Assembly: GCF_042879035.1 (NCBI RefSeq)
Contig: NZ_JBIAOU010000005.1
Span: 124,001 to 188,000, forward strand
Length of the DNA: 64,000 nt
Reading direction: 5' to 3'
From: Rhodococcus_G sp042879035
GTDB lineage: Bacteria > Actinomycetota > Actinomycetes > Mycobacteriales > Mycobacteriaceae
Shown: one piece after another, positions 17,211 through 25,976 of the stretch
How the letters are laid out: each line of letters begins with the position of its first letter
How positions within the stretch are numbered: position 1 is the stretch's first letter
Position numbers and translations under genes: made by a program
The notes under the pieces: generated by a model
What the model was told of the DNA's origin: nothing
What the model saw: only the letters and a program-made list of their open reading frames with translations
The model's database searches: none

Positions 17211-17345
17211 ATGACCGCCGACGATCTCGCCAACATCATCGACGCGATCCAGAAGGTCGCCGATTTCACCAGCGCTGTCAGCGACTTCGCCGGAGCGATC
17301 GCCTTCTTCAGCGGATCCGCGGGTGACCTCGCCGGCATCGCATGA
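17211..17345 (+). CDS. 44-residue acidic/hydrophobic microprotein
   Basis: A complete small gene: Shine-Dalgarno AGGAG at 17200-17204, ATG at 17211, stop at 17343-17345, and a strong terminator hairpin 18 bp later. The product begins MTADDLANIIDAIQKVAD, can form an amphipathic helix, and ends in a small-residue hydrophobic tail (AIAFFSGSAGDLAGIA). It has no signal peptide. The size, lack of signal sequence and GS-rich tail recall the small outer-membrane channel proteins PorA/PorH of Corynebacterium, but no homology is shown. It resembles the microproteins near 27 kb in style. Confidence 0.6.
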   Translation: MTADDLANIIDAIQKVADFTSAVSDFAGAIAFFSGSAGDLAGIA

Positions 17346-17362
17346 CGCAGGCTTGAACAACC

Positions 17363-17395
17363 GGAACCCGCGCCCCGCAACGGGGCGCGGGTTCC
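17363..17395. terminator. Bidirectional intrinsic terminator
   Basis: GGAACCCGCGCCCC pairs perfectly with GGGGCGCGGGTTCC (14 bp, loop GCAAC) and is followed on the plus strand by GTCCTTTTCC. It ends the microprotein gene and could also end the acyl-CoA operon arriving on the minus strand (hydratase stop at 17458). Confidence 0.85.
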
Positions 17396-17457
17396 GTCCT
17401 TTTCCGGGACCCGAGCATGTCCGGGCCCCGAGCATTTCCGGGGCCACGAATCCCGCG

Positions 17458-18246
17458 TCACCGCGCCGGCGCCCACCACGGTGGTCGCCGCTGCAGGAAC
17501 GCCGTCATCCCCTCGAGTGCCTCGGCCGAACCGAACAACCGCGCCGACTGCGCCGCGACCTCGTCGCCGTACCGATCGAAATCCGCCAGCATCCGCGCGG
17601 TCGTCAGCTTCTTCGACTCGGCCAGCCCCTGCGGGGATGCACGCGCCAACTCCCCGAGCCACGCGGCCACGGTCGCGTCGGCGTCCGCGGCCGCGGTCGT
17701 GATCAGCCCCATCGCCTCCGCCTCGGCGGGCCCGAATCGTTCGCCGGTGAGGAAGTAGCGACCGGCCGCCCGTGACGACATCCGGGGCAGCACCGTCAGC
17801 GAGATGATCGACGCGGCCAGCCCCAACCGCGACTCGGTCAGCGCGAACGAACTCGCCGGGCCCGCCGCCGCCAGGTCGCACGCCCCGACCAGACCCATCC
17901 CGCCCGCCCGGACGTGCCCGTCCACCTTCGCCACGATCGGCTTCGGCAGTTCCAGGAACGCCCGGAGCAACTCGGTCATCTGTGCGGTGCGGCCCGCGGC
18001 GAGCGACGCCGGGTCCGCGTCCGTCGCCCCGCTCGCCTCCGACAGATCGGCGCCGGCGCAGAACGTGCTCCCCGTGTGGGTGAGGACGACGGCCCGGACC
18101 GCGTCGTCGGCGGCCGCGTCCGCCAACGCCTCCCGCAGCTCGCCGACCAACCGCGACGAGATGGCGTTGCGGTTGTGCGGCGAGTCCAGCGTCAGCGTGA
18201 CGAAGCCGCCCGACACCTCGGATCGGACGTACCGATCGGGGTCCAT
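17458..18246 (-). CDS. Enoyl-CoA hydratase (methylglutaconyl-CoA hydratase, LiuC/AtuE-like)
   Basis: A 262-residue crotonase-fold enzyme. The oxyanion-hole segment FCAGADLSEA is present; the usual GGGxE catalytic-glutamate loop reads AGGMGLVGACD, with G where crotonase has Glu, and ESRLGLAASIISLTVLP follows. That combination, with FLTGERF after it, is typical of the LiuC/AtuE group, which hydrates methylglutaconyl- or isohexenylglutaconyl-CoA, rather than straight-chain hydratases. It is the last gene of the operon; its ATG shares one base with the stop of the dehydrogenase before it (TGATG). Confidence 0.8.
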   Translation of the reverse strand: MDPDRYVRSEVSGGFVTLTLDSPHNRNAISSRLVGELREALADAAADDAVRAVVLTHTGSTFCAGADLSEASGATDADPASLAAGRTAQMTELLRAFLELPKPIVAKVDGHVRAGGMGLVGACDLAAAGPASSFALTESRLGLAASIISLTVLPRMSSRAAGRYFLTGERFGPAEAEAMGLITTAAADADATVAAWLGELARASPQGLAESKKLTTARMLADFDRYGDEVAAQSARLFGSAEALEGMTAFLQRRPPWWAPAR

Positions 18247-19406
18247 CAGTACGACCTCGGTAGGCCCAGTGAGTGCTGGGAGACGAAGTTGAGGATCATC
18301 TCGCGGCTCACCGGCGCGATCCGGGCGATGCGCGCGGCACCGAGCATCGCGGCGAGGCCGTACTCCTTGGTCAGGCCGCCCCCACCGTGCGTCTGGATCG
18401 CCTGGTCGAGTGTCTTGATGCTGGCCTCGGCGGCCGCGTACTTGGCCATGTTCGCCGCCTCCGCGGCACCGAAGTCGTCGCCGCTGTCGTAGAGGGTGGC
18501 GGCCTTCTGCATCATCAGCTTGGCGAGCTCGAGTTCGATCTTGCACTGCGCCAACGGGTGCGCGACGCCCTGGTGGGCGCCGATCGGGGTCTTCCACACG
18601 GTGCGCTCGGTGGCGTACTTCGTCGCCGCGTCCAACGCGTAGCGGCCCATTCCGACGGCCATCGCGGCGCCGAGGATGCGCTCGGGGTTCAGCCCGGCGA
18701 ACAGCTGCATCAGCGCGGCGTCCTCGGAGCCGACCAGGGCGTCGGCAGGCAGCCGAACGTCGTCGAGGAAGAGGGTGAACTGGGTGTCCGGTTCGACGAT
18801 GTCCATCTCCATCGGCGTCCGGACGAAGTTCTCGGCGTCGGTCGGGACGATGAACAGCGCCGGCTTCAGCGTGCCCGACCGGTGGTCCTCGGTACGCGCC
18901 ACGATCAGCACCGCGTCGGCCTGGTCGACGCCGGAGATGAAGATCTTGTTCCCCCGCAGGATCCAGTCGTCCCCGTCGCGGCGGGCGGTCGTGGTGATCT
19001 GGTGCGAGTTGGATCCGGCGTCGGGCTCGGTGATGCCGAACGCCATGATCCTGCTGCCGTCGGCGAGGCCCGGCAGCCACGCGCGTTTCTGGTCGTCGGT
19101 GCCGTACTTGCCGATGATCGTCCCGCAGATCGCCGGCGACACCACCACGAGCAGCAGCCCCGCCCCCTGGGCGGCCAATTCCTCCTGGACCAGGGCCAGC
19201 TCGTAGATGCCCGCCCCGCCGCCGCCGTACTGCTCCGGCAGGTTGACGCCGAGGAACCCGAGTTTGCCCGCCTCGTTCCACAATTCGGTGAGCGGCTCGC
19301 CCTTGCGTGCCTTCGGGAGCACGTAGTCGACGTGGTTGTAGCGCCGCGCGAGGCTCGCGACGGCGGAGCGCAGTTCCTTCTGCTCGTCGGTCTCGATGAA
19401 ACTCAT
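18246..19406 (-). CDS. Acyl-CoA dehydrogenase (AtuD/branched-chain type)
   Basis: A 386-residue FAD enzyme making the alpha-beta double bond of an acyl-CoA. The ACAD signatures are FGITEPDAGSNSHQ (flavin/substrate loop) and the C-terminal helix region with IQTHGGGGLTKEYG. The usual C-terminal catalytic Glu is missing (IAPVSREMI); a glutamate in LNPERILGAAM sits at the helix position used by isovaleryl- and long-chain-type enzymes. It starts in an ATGA overlap with the carboxylase alpha gene. The context suggests a methyl-branched or terpenoid acyl-CoA. Confidence 0.82.
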   Translation of the reverse strand: MSFIETDEQKELRSAVASLARRYNHVDYVLPKARKGEPLTELWNEAGKLGFLGVNLPEQYGGGGAGIYELALVQEELAAQGAGLLLVVVSPAICGTIIGKYGTDDQKRAWLPGLADGSRIMAFGITEPDAGSNSHQITTTARRDGDDWILRGNKIFISGVDQADAVLIVARTEDHRSGTLKPALFIVPTDAENFVRTPMEMDIVEPDTQFTLFLDDVRLPADALVGSEDAALMQLFAGLNPERILGAAMAVGMGRYALDAATKYATERTVWKTPIGAHQGVAHPLAQCKIELELAKLMMQKAATLYDSGDDFGAAEAANMAKYAAAEASIKTLDQAIQTHGGGGLTKEYGLAAMLGAARIARIAPVSREMILNFVSQHSLGLPRSY

Positions 19407-21445
19407 CGGCTCACTCCCTGCTCGGTGTCGGTTCGATGTCCGTGTGACGGTTCGGTGTCCACGACGGCCAGGACCTGCCCGACGTCGACCTGCACGCCCA
19501 CGGCGACGTTCAGTTCGGTGACCACACCGTCGGCGGGAGCCGCGACGGTGTGCTCCATCTTCATGGCCTCGAGCCACAGGATCGGGGCCCCCGCAACGAC
19601 CCGGTCCCCGACCGCGGCGCCGAGTCGGACGACGGTTCCGGGCATCGGGGCGAGCAGCGATCCGGCGGCGACGGCGGTCGCCGGGTCGACGAATCGGGGC
19701 ACCGCCCGGAAGGTGCTGGGGCCGAGCGGGGAGTCGACGCAGACCAGGTCGCCGTACCGCGCCACCTCGAAGCGGCGGGTGAGCCCACCGACGGTGAGTA
19801 CGACCTCGTCCGCGGTCGCGGACACCAGGTCGACGTCGGCGACGGCCGTCGTGTCGAGGATCCCGCCGCGACGGAACAGGTAGTCGACTTCGTGTGTGGC
19901 CCGGGCACTGCCGTACACCTTGCGCTGCGGCTGCGAGGTGACGTTGCGCCAGCCGCTCGGCAGTGCGCCGTCGACCTTCGCGGATCGACGGTGGGCCACG
20001 GACTGCGCGAGCGCAGCCGCGAGCGCGGCGGTGCGTTCGGATTCGGGCGCGGTGATCGGGGCGGCGAGCGCCTCGAGCCCGTGCCGGTCGAAGAACGCGG
20101 TGTCGGTGGCGCCGGCCAGGAAAGCGGGGTGACGCAGCACGTTCACGAGCAGGTCGCGGTTGGTGACGAGGCCGTGGATCTTCGCCCTGGTCAACGCGGC
20201 GGCGAGCCGGCTCGCGGCGCCCTGCCGGGTCGGCGCCCACGCGATGAGCTTCGCGAGCATCGGGTCGTAGAACACCCCGACCACCGACCCGTCGACGATG
20301 CCGGAGTCGAGCCGGAGCCCGCGCGGCGCCGAGGGGACGCCGAATTCGGTGTCGACGCCGGGGATCTCGATGCGGTGCACGGTGCCGGACTGCGGCTGCC
20401 AGTCCTGCGCTGGATCCTCCGCGTACAGCCGGACCTCGATCGCGTGACCGTTCGCGTCGGGCGGCCGGACGCCGAGCGCGGCGCCCTGCGCCATCTGGAA
20501 CTGCAGCTCGACCAGGTCGAGTCCGGTGGTGAGTTCGGTGACCGGGTGCTCGACCTGCAGGCGGGTGTTCATCTCCAGGAAGTAGAAGCCGCCGTCGGAG
20601 TCGGCCAGGAACTCCACGGTGCCCGCACCGACGTATCCGATCGCGGCGGCAGCGTCGACCGCCGCCCGGAACAGCTTGCCGCGCATGCCGTTTCCGGCGG
20701 ACTCGAGACGCTCCACCAGCGGCGAGGGCGCCTCCTCGACGACCTTCTGGTGTCTGCGCTGGATCGAGCACTCGCGCTCTCCGACCGCCCACACCGTGCC
20801 GTGGACGTCGGCCATCACCTGCACCTCGATGTGCCTGCCGGTCTCGAGGTACCGCTCGCAGAACACCGTCGGATCACCGAATGCCGACAGCGCCTCGGCC
20901 TGTGCGCCCTCGAGCTGAGCCGGCAGCTCCGCGAGGCTCCGCACCACGCGCATGCCGCGTCCCCCGCCGCCCGCGGACGCCTTGATCAGTACCGGCAGGT
21001 CGGCCTCGGTGACGCGGTCGGGGTCCAGCTCGGCGAGAACGGGCACACCGGCCGCGGCCATCATCTTCTTGGACTCGACCTTCGAGCCCATCAGCTCGAT
21101 CGCCTTCACGGGCGGGCCGATCCACGTCAGTCCCGCGTCCTGGACTGCCTTGGCGAATTCCGCGTTCTCGGAGAGGAATCCGTAACCCGGGTGGATCGCG
21201 TCGGCCCCGGCGGCGAGGGCCGCGTCGACGATAGTGGCGCCACGCAGGTACGTCTCGGCGGCGGTGTTGCCGGGCAACCGCACCGCGACGTCGGCGTCCC
21301 TCACATGCGGGGCGGCGGCGTCCGCGTCGGAGTGGACGGCGACGGTGGTCAGGCCCGCCGTCCGGGCGCTGGCGAAGACCCGGCGGGCGATTTCGCCGCG
21401 GTTCGCGACCAGGACCGAGGTGATCGCATTCGGTGCGACAGTCAC
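19403..21445 (-). CDS. Acyl-CoA carboxylase alpha subunit (biotin carboxylase + BCCP)
   Basis: A 680-residue biotin-dependent enzyme that carboxylates biotin with ATP and bicarbonate. Domain order: biotin carboxylase (VLVANRGEIARR start, ATP-grasp loop KASAGGGGRGMR, catalytic EMNTRLQVEHPVTE), a linker domain, and a C-terminal biotinyl domain with the EAMKMEH biotinylation motif. I chose the GTG at 21445, 7 bp after the beta-subunit stop, because earlier codons are out of family. Length and context fit methylcrotonyl- or geranyl-CoA carboxylase alpha (MccA/LiuD/AtuF) better than the long-chain AccA3 of mycolate synthesis. Confidence 0.85.
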   Translation of the reverse strand: MTVAPNAITSVLVANRGEIARRVFASARTAGLTTVAVHSDADAAAPHVRDADVAVRLPGNTAAETYLRGATIVDAALAAGADAIHPGYGFLSENAEFAKAVQDAGLTWIGPPVKAIELMGSKVESKKMMAAAGVPVLAELDPDRVTEADLPVLIKASAGGGGRGMRVVRSLAELPAQLEGAQAEALSAFGDPTVFCERYLETGRHIEVQVMADVHGTVWAVGERECSIQRRHQKVVEEAPSPLVERLESAGNGMRGKLFRAAVDAAAAIGYVGAGTVEFLADSDGGFYFLEMNTRLQVEHPVTELTTGLDLVELQFQMAQGAALGVRPPDANGHAIEVRLYAEDPAQDWQPQSGTVHRIEIPGVDTEFGVPSAPRGLRLDSGIVDGSVVGVFYDPMLAKLIAWAPTRQGAASRLAAALTRAKIHGLVTNRDLLVNVLRHPAFLAGATDTAFFDRHGLEALAAPITAPESERTAALAAALAQSVAHRRSAKVDGALPSGWRNVTSQPQRKVYGSARATHEVDYLFRRGGILDTTAVADVDLVSATADEVVLTVGGLTRRFEVARYGDLVCVDSPLGPSTFRAVPRFVDPATAVAAGSLLAPMPGTVVRLGAAVGDRVVAGAPILWLEAMKMEHTVAAPADGVVTELNVAVGVQVDVGQVLAVVDTEPSHGHRTDTEQGVSR

Positions 21446-21452
21446 GATGGGC

Positions 21453-23051
21453 TCACATTCTGAAGACACCGAAGTTCTCGGTGCCTTCGATCGGGGCGGT
21501 GGCGATCGCCGAGAGACAGAGACCCAGCACGGTGCGCGTGTCGCGGGGGTCGATGATGCCGTCGTCGTAGACCCGGCCGGACAGGAACATCGGCAGCGAC
21601 TCGGCCTCGATCTGGGCCTCGACCATCGCCCGCATACCCCTGTCGGCCTCCTCGTCGAACGGGGCCCCCTTCGCGGCGGCACTGGCACGGGCCACGATCG
21701 AGATGACGCCGGCGAGCTGGGCCGGGCCCATCACCGCCGACTTCGCACTCGGCCAGGCGAACAGGAACCGGGGATCGTAGGCGCGCCCGCACATGCCGTA
21801 GTGGCCCGCGCCGTACGAGGCGCCCATCAGGATCGAGATGTGCGGGACCGTCGAGTTCGACACCGCGTTGATCATCAGCGCGCCGTGTTTGATGATCCCG
21901 CCCTGCTCGTACTCCTTCCCGACCATGTAGCCGGTTGTGTTGTGCAGGAAGATCAGCGGGGTGTCGGCCCGGTTGGCGAGTTGGATGAACTGCGCGGCCT
22001 TCTGCGCCTCCTCCGAGAACAGCACCCCGCGCGCGTTCGCGAGGATGCCGACCGGGTAGCCGTGCAGTTCCGCCCAGCCGGTGACGAGCGAGCTGCCGTA
22101 CAGGGGCTTGAACTCGTCGAAGTCGGATCCGTCGACGATCCGGGCGATCACCTCCCGCGGATCGAACGGAACCTTGAGGTCGGTGGGCACGATCCCGAGC
22201 AGATCCTCGGCGTCGAAGAGCGGCTCGGTCACGTCCGCGCGCGGAGCGGGCCCCTGCTTGCGCCAGTTGAGCCGCTTGACGATGTTGCGGCCGATGCGGA
22301 TGGCGTCGTACTCGTCCTGGGCGTAGTAGTCGGCGAGACCGGAGGTGCGGGCGTGCACCTCGGCGCCGCCGAGCGACTCGTCGTCGGACTCCTCGCCGGT
22401 GGCCATCTTCACCAGCGGAGGTCCGCCGAGGAACACCTTGGACCGTTCCTTGATCATCACCACGTGATCGGACATGCCGGGGATGTAGGCGCCGCCCGCG
22501 GTGGAGTTTCCGAAGACCAGTGCGACGGTGGGGATACCGGCCGCCGACGCGCGCGTCAGGTCGCGGAACATCCGGCCGCCCGGGATGAAGACCTCCTTCT
22601 GGGTGGGCAGGTCCGCTCCGCCCGACTCCACCAGGGAGATCAGCGGAAGCCGGTTCTGCTCGACGATCTCGTTGATCCGGAAACTCTTCTTGATCGTCCA
22701 CGGGTTGCTGGCGCCGCCGCGGGAGGTCGGGTCGTTCGCGACGATCATGCACTCGACGCCCTCGACCACGCCGATGCCCGTGACCACGTTCGCCCCGACC
22801 GGGAACTCACTGCCCCACGCCGCGAGCGTGCACAGTTCCAGGAACGGCGAGTCCTCGTCGACGAGCAGTTCGATCCGTTCCCTGGCGAGGAGCTTGCCGC
22901 GTCCCCGGTGCCGGGCCACCGCCTTCTCCCCGCCGCCGGCGAGTGCCCTGTCCCACTCCGCCTGGATCTCGGCGAGCTTGGTCTGCATCGACTCCGCGGC
23001 GGCGACGAAGCCCTCGCCGGCGGTGTCGAGTGTCGATCCGATCTGTGTCAT
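21453..23051 (-). CDS. Acyl-CoA carboxylase beta subunit (carboxyltransferase; methylcrotonyl/geranyl-type)
   Basis: A 532-residue carboxyltransferase that moves the carboxyl group from biotin to an acyl-CoA. Both halves of the fold are present, with the oxyanion glycines in VFGNSTAGGAYIPGMSD and in the second half ILMGASYGAGHYGMCGRAYDPRF. Segments such as GGADLPTQKEVF and FLGGPPLVKMATGEESDDE are characteristic of the MccB/LiuB/AtuC branch, which acts on 3-methylcrotonyl- or geranyl-CoA. The ATG at 23051 is preferred over a GTG at 23066. It forms the enzyme with the alpha subunit encoded next. Confidence 0.87.
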   Translation of the reverse strand: MTQIGSTLDTAGEGFVAAAESMQTKLAEIQAEWDRALAGGGEKAVARHRGRGKLLARERIELLVDEDSPFLELCTLAAWGSEFPVGANVVTGIGVVEGVECMIVANDPTSRGGASNPWTIKKSFRINEIVEQNRLPLISLVESGGADLPTQKEVFIPGGRMFRDLTRASAAGIPTVALVFGNSTAGGAYIPGMSDHVVMIKERSKVFLGGPPLVKMATGEESDDESLGGAEVHARTSGLADYYAQDEYDAIRIGRNIVKRLNWRKQGPAPRADVTEPLFDAEDLLGIVPTDLKVPFDPREVIARIVDGSDFDEFKPLYGSSLVTGWAELHGYPVGILANARGVLFSEEAQKAAQFIQLANRADTPLIFLHNTTGYMVGKEYEQGGIIKHGALMINAVSNSTVPHISILMGASYGAGHYGMCGRAYDPRFLFAWPSAKSAVMGPAQLAGVISIVARASAAAKGAPFDEEADRGMRAMVEAQIEAESLPMFLSGRVYDDGIIDPRDTRTVLGLCLSAIATAPIEGTENFGVFRM

Positions 23052-23085
23052 CGTGTGCCACCCCACTTGTCAGGAATCTCGTCGG

Positions 23086-24237
23086 TCACGCTTGGAACCC
23101 CAGGACCTTTGCGGCCAGGGAGGTCAGGATCTCGTTCGTGCCTCCGCCGATGCCGAGGATCCGCATGTCGCGGTACTGGCGTTCGACCTCGCTCTCGCGC
23201 ATGTAGCCGAGCCCGCCGAACAGCTGCACCGCCTCGTGTGCCACCCACTCCCCGGCCTCGACCGCGGTGTTCTTCGCGAAACACACTTCGGCGAGGAGGT
23301 TGTCGTCCCCGGCGGTGTACCGTTCCGCCACCGAGCGGGTGTACACGCGGGCGACATCGACCTTGCGGGCCATCTCCGACAGCGTGTTCTGCACGGACTG
23401 CCTGCTGATCAGCGGCCGACCGAACGTCTCGCGGTCGCGGCACCAGTCGACGGTGAGGTCGAGGCAGCGCTGGGCACTCGAGTACGCCTGCGCGGCGAGT
23501 GCGACCCGCTCCGTCACGAAGGCCTGCGCGATCTGGGCGAAGCCGGTGTTCTCGGCCCCGACCAGGTTCGCGGCGGGAACCCGGCAGTCCACGAACGACA
23601 GTTCCGCGGTGTCGGAGGCCAGCCACCCCATCTTCTCGAGCTTGCGGGAGACGGTGAATCCCGGTGTCCCCTTCTCGATCACGAGCAGCGACACCCCGCC
23701 TGCGCCCTCGCCGCCGGTGCGGACCGCGGTCACGACGAAGTCGGCGCGACATCCGGAGGTGATGAACGTCTTGGCGCCGCTGACGATGTAGTCGTCACCG
23801 TCGCGCACGGCCCGGGTGGTCAGGTGCCCGACGTCGGAGCCCCCACCTGGTTCGGTGATCGCGAGCGAGCCGATCAGCTCACCGGCCAGCGTCGGTCGCA
23901 CCCACCGTTCGATCTGCTCGGGTTCGCCGGCAGCCACCAGGTGCGGCAACGCGATCCCGCCGGTGAACAGGGAGGCGAACAGCCCTCCCGAACAGCCGGC
24001 GTAGTGCATCTCCTCGCACACCACGACCGCGTCGATCGGCTCACCGTCACCGCCCCCGACGGATTCAGGGAAGGAGACTCCGAGGAGTCCGAGTTCGCCT
24101 GCGCGCCGGTGCAGTTCGCGGGGAATCTCCCCGGACCGCTCCCAGTCGTCCTGGTGCGGCAGGACGTCCTTGTCCACGAAACGGCGCACCGTCTCGCGCA
24201 GTTCGCGGCGTTCGGGGGTGTTCCAGGCGTCGGTCAC
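23086..24237 (-). CDS. Acyl-CoA dehydrogenase (long-chain/isovaleryl type)
   Basis: A 383-residue FAD dehydrogenase. Visible signatures: LAITEPGGGSDVGHL, FITSGCRADFVV, and QLFGGLGYMRESEVERQYRDMRI. The C-terminal motif is GGGTNEIL, with G in place of the Glu used by medium-chain enzymes; a Glu in AFVTERVALAAQ takes the helix position used by long-chain and isovaleryl dehydrogenases. The GTG start at 24237 overlaps the AtuA stop by 4 bp. It is the first of two dehydrogenases in the operon. Confidence 0.85.
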   Translation of the reverse strand: MTDAWNTPERRELRETVRRFVDKDVLPHQDDWERSGEIPRELHRRAGELGLLGVSFPESVGGGDGEPIDAVVVCEEMHYAGCSGGLFASLFTGGIALPHLVAAGEPEQIERWVRPTLAGELIGSLAITEPGGGSDVGHLTTRAVRDGDDYIVSGAKTFITSGCRADFVVTAVRTGGEGAGGVSLLVIEKGTPGFTVSRKLEKMGWLASDTAELSFVDCRVPAANLVGAENTGFAQIAQAFVTERVALAAQAYSSAQRCLDLTVDWCRDRETFGRPLISRQSVQNTLSEMARKVDVARVYTRSVAERYTAGDDNLLAEVCFAKNTAVEAGEWVAHEAVQLFGGLGYMRESEVERQYRDMRILGIGGGTNEILTSLAAKVLGFQA

Positions 24238-25976
24238 GATGCGGCCTCCCGGAGTACGGTGTCGGTGGTGGTCGGTTCGAGCAGTGCGCCGGGAATCGGC
24301 AGGTGCCGCGACCGGAGCCACTCGGCCAGACCCTTGGCCTGCGGGTCGAACCGGGCGTTGTAGGCGACGCCCTTGCCGAGGATGCCCTCGATCACGAAGT
24401 TCACGGCACGCAGCTGCGGAAGCAGGGTCCGGGTGATCGGCAACGTCGCGGCCTCGGGCAGCAGTCGCCGGATCTCGTCGACGGTGAGAGCGTGTGCGAG
24501 CCAACGCCACTGCTCGTCCGTGCGCACCCAGACACCGATGTTCGCGTTGCCGCCCTTGTCGCCGCTGCGAGCCGCGGCCAGGGTGCCGAGCGGCAGGTCC
24601 CTGCAGTCCCCCGCGGGCAGCGCGGTCGGCAGCTCCGGGTCGTCGACGGCGGTCAGTGGACGCGTGTCCTCGGCGGGCGCGATGTCCACCCGGGTGCCGT
24701 CCGGCAGCACCGCTGTGTGCGGAACCTGGTCGGCGTCGACGTAACCCGGCGTGTAGACGCCGTACGCCGAGCCGTTGCCCGGCATCGACAGGAAGGTGCA
24801 ACCCGGGTAGCTGGCGAGCGCGAGTTCGACGGCAACGTTCGAGAACGCACGGCCGACCGTGTTCGGGTCCGCGTCCCGCACGATGCAGCGCAGGATCGCG
24901 CTCGCCTGCTCCTCGGTCTCGGCGTTCGGGCGATCGAGGCGCGCGAGGTCCCACGTCAACTCCGCCGGGCGTACGGGAAGCCAGGACTCGAGCTGGCTGC
25001 GGGCGAGGTCGGCTTTGGCGTCGATGTCGAGTCCGGTGAGCACGAACGCCATCTCGTTGCGGAAGCCGCCGAGGGTGGTCAGCGAGACCTTCAGCCGCGG
25101 TGGCGGCGCCTCACCGCGCACCCCGGCGATCTCGACCCGGTCGGGCCCCTGCTGGGTGAGTCGGACCGTGTCGAGTCGCGTGGTGACGTCGGGGCCGGCG
25201 TACCGCGCGTCCTGGATCTCGTACATCAGCTGCGCGGTGACGGTGTCGACGGTGACGGCGCCGCCGGTGCCCTCGTGTTTCGTGATCACCGACGAGCCGT
25301 CCTCGCGGATCTCGGCGATCGGGAATCCCGGGCGGGTGAGGTCGGGGATCTCGGTGAAGAACGCGAAGTTGCCGCCCGTGGCCTGGGTGCCGCACTCGAC
25401 CACGTGTCCGGCCACGACCGCTCCCGCGAGCCGGTCGTAGTCGGTGCGCTGCCAACCGAAGTGGTGCGCGGCGGGGCCGACGACCAGCGAGGCGTCGGTG
25501 ACCCGGCCGGTGACGACGACGTCCGCGCCTGCGCCCAGGCATTCCGCGATGCCCCACCCACCGAGGTAGGCGTTCGCGGTCAGCGGCGCGCCCAGACCGA
25601 GTTCGCCTGCGCGCGAGGTCAGGTCGTCGCCGTCGACGTACGCGCACGCCGCCGACAGCCCGAGCCGGTCCGCCAGGTCACGGAGCCTGGCCGTCAGTCC
25701 GGCGGGGTTGAGCCCGCCCGCGTTGACGACGATCTTCACGCCGCGATCGAGGGCGAGGCCGAGGCCGTCCTCCATCTGCCGCAGGAAGGTCTTGGCGTAA
25801 CCGAGATCCGGGTCCTTCATCCGGTCCTTGCCGAGGATGAGCATCGTCAGCTCGGCCAGGTAGTCGCCGGTCAGGTAGTCCAGATCGCCGCCGGTGAGCA
25901 TCTCGCGGACGGCCGACCCGCGGTCGCCGTAGAAGCCGGAGCAGTTGCCGATCCGGATCGACTGGATTGGTGTCAC
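24234..25976 (-). CDS. AtuA-family protein (DUF1446, acyclic terpene utilisation)
   Basis: A 580-residue protein with the AtuA/DUF1446 pattern: IRIGNCSGFYGDRGSAVREML at the start (split by the conserved YGDR), then GGDLDYLTGDYLAELTM, KIVVNAGGLNP and EVVVTGR-like DVVVTGRVTDASLVVGP. AtuA is needed for citronellol/geraniol breakdown in Pseudomonas, but its biochemical step is not known. The C-terminal part (about residues 465-580) has the small domain with ARSGDKGGNANIGV also seen in this family. The GTG start overlaps the TIGR03084 gene by 4 bp. Confidence 0.85.
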   Translation of the reverse strand: MTPIQSIRIGNCSGFYGDRGSAVREMLTGGDLDYLTGDYLAELTMLILGKDRMKDPDLGYAKTFLRQMEDGLGLALDRGVKIVVNAGGLNPAGLTARLRDLADRLGLSAACAYVDGDDLTSRAGELGLGAPLTANAYLGGWGIAECLGAGADVVVTGRVTDASLVVGPAAHHFGWQRTDYDRLAGAVVAGHVVECGTQATGGNFAFFTEIPDLTRPGFPIAEIREDGSSVITKHEGTGGAVTVDTVTAQLMYEIQDARYAGPDVTTRLDTVRLTQQGPDRVEIAGVRGEAPPPRLKVSLTTLGGFRNEMAFVLTGLDIDAKADLARSQLESWLPVRPAELTWDLARLDRPNAETEEQASAILRCIVRDADPNTVGRAFSNVAVELALASYPGCTFLSMPGNGSAYGVYTPGYVDADQVPHTAVLPDGTRVDIAPAEDTRPLTAVDDPELPTALPAGDCRDLPLGTLAAARSGDKGGNANIGVWVRTDEQWRWLAHALTVDEIRRLLPEAATLPITRTLLPQLRAVNFVIEGILGKGVAYNARFDPQAKGLAEWLRSRHLPIPGALLEPTTTDTVLREAAS

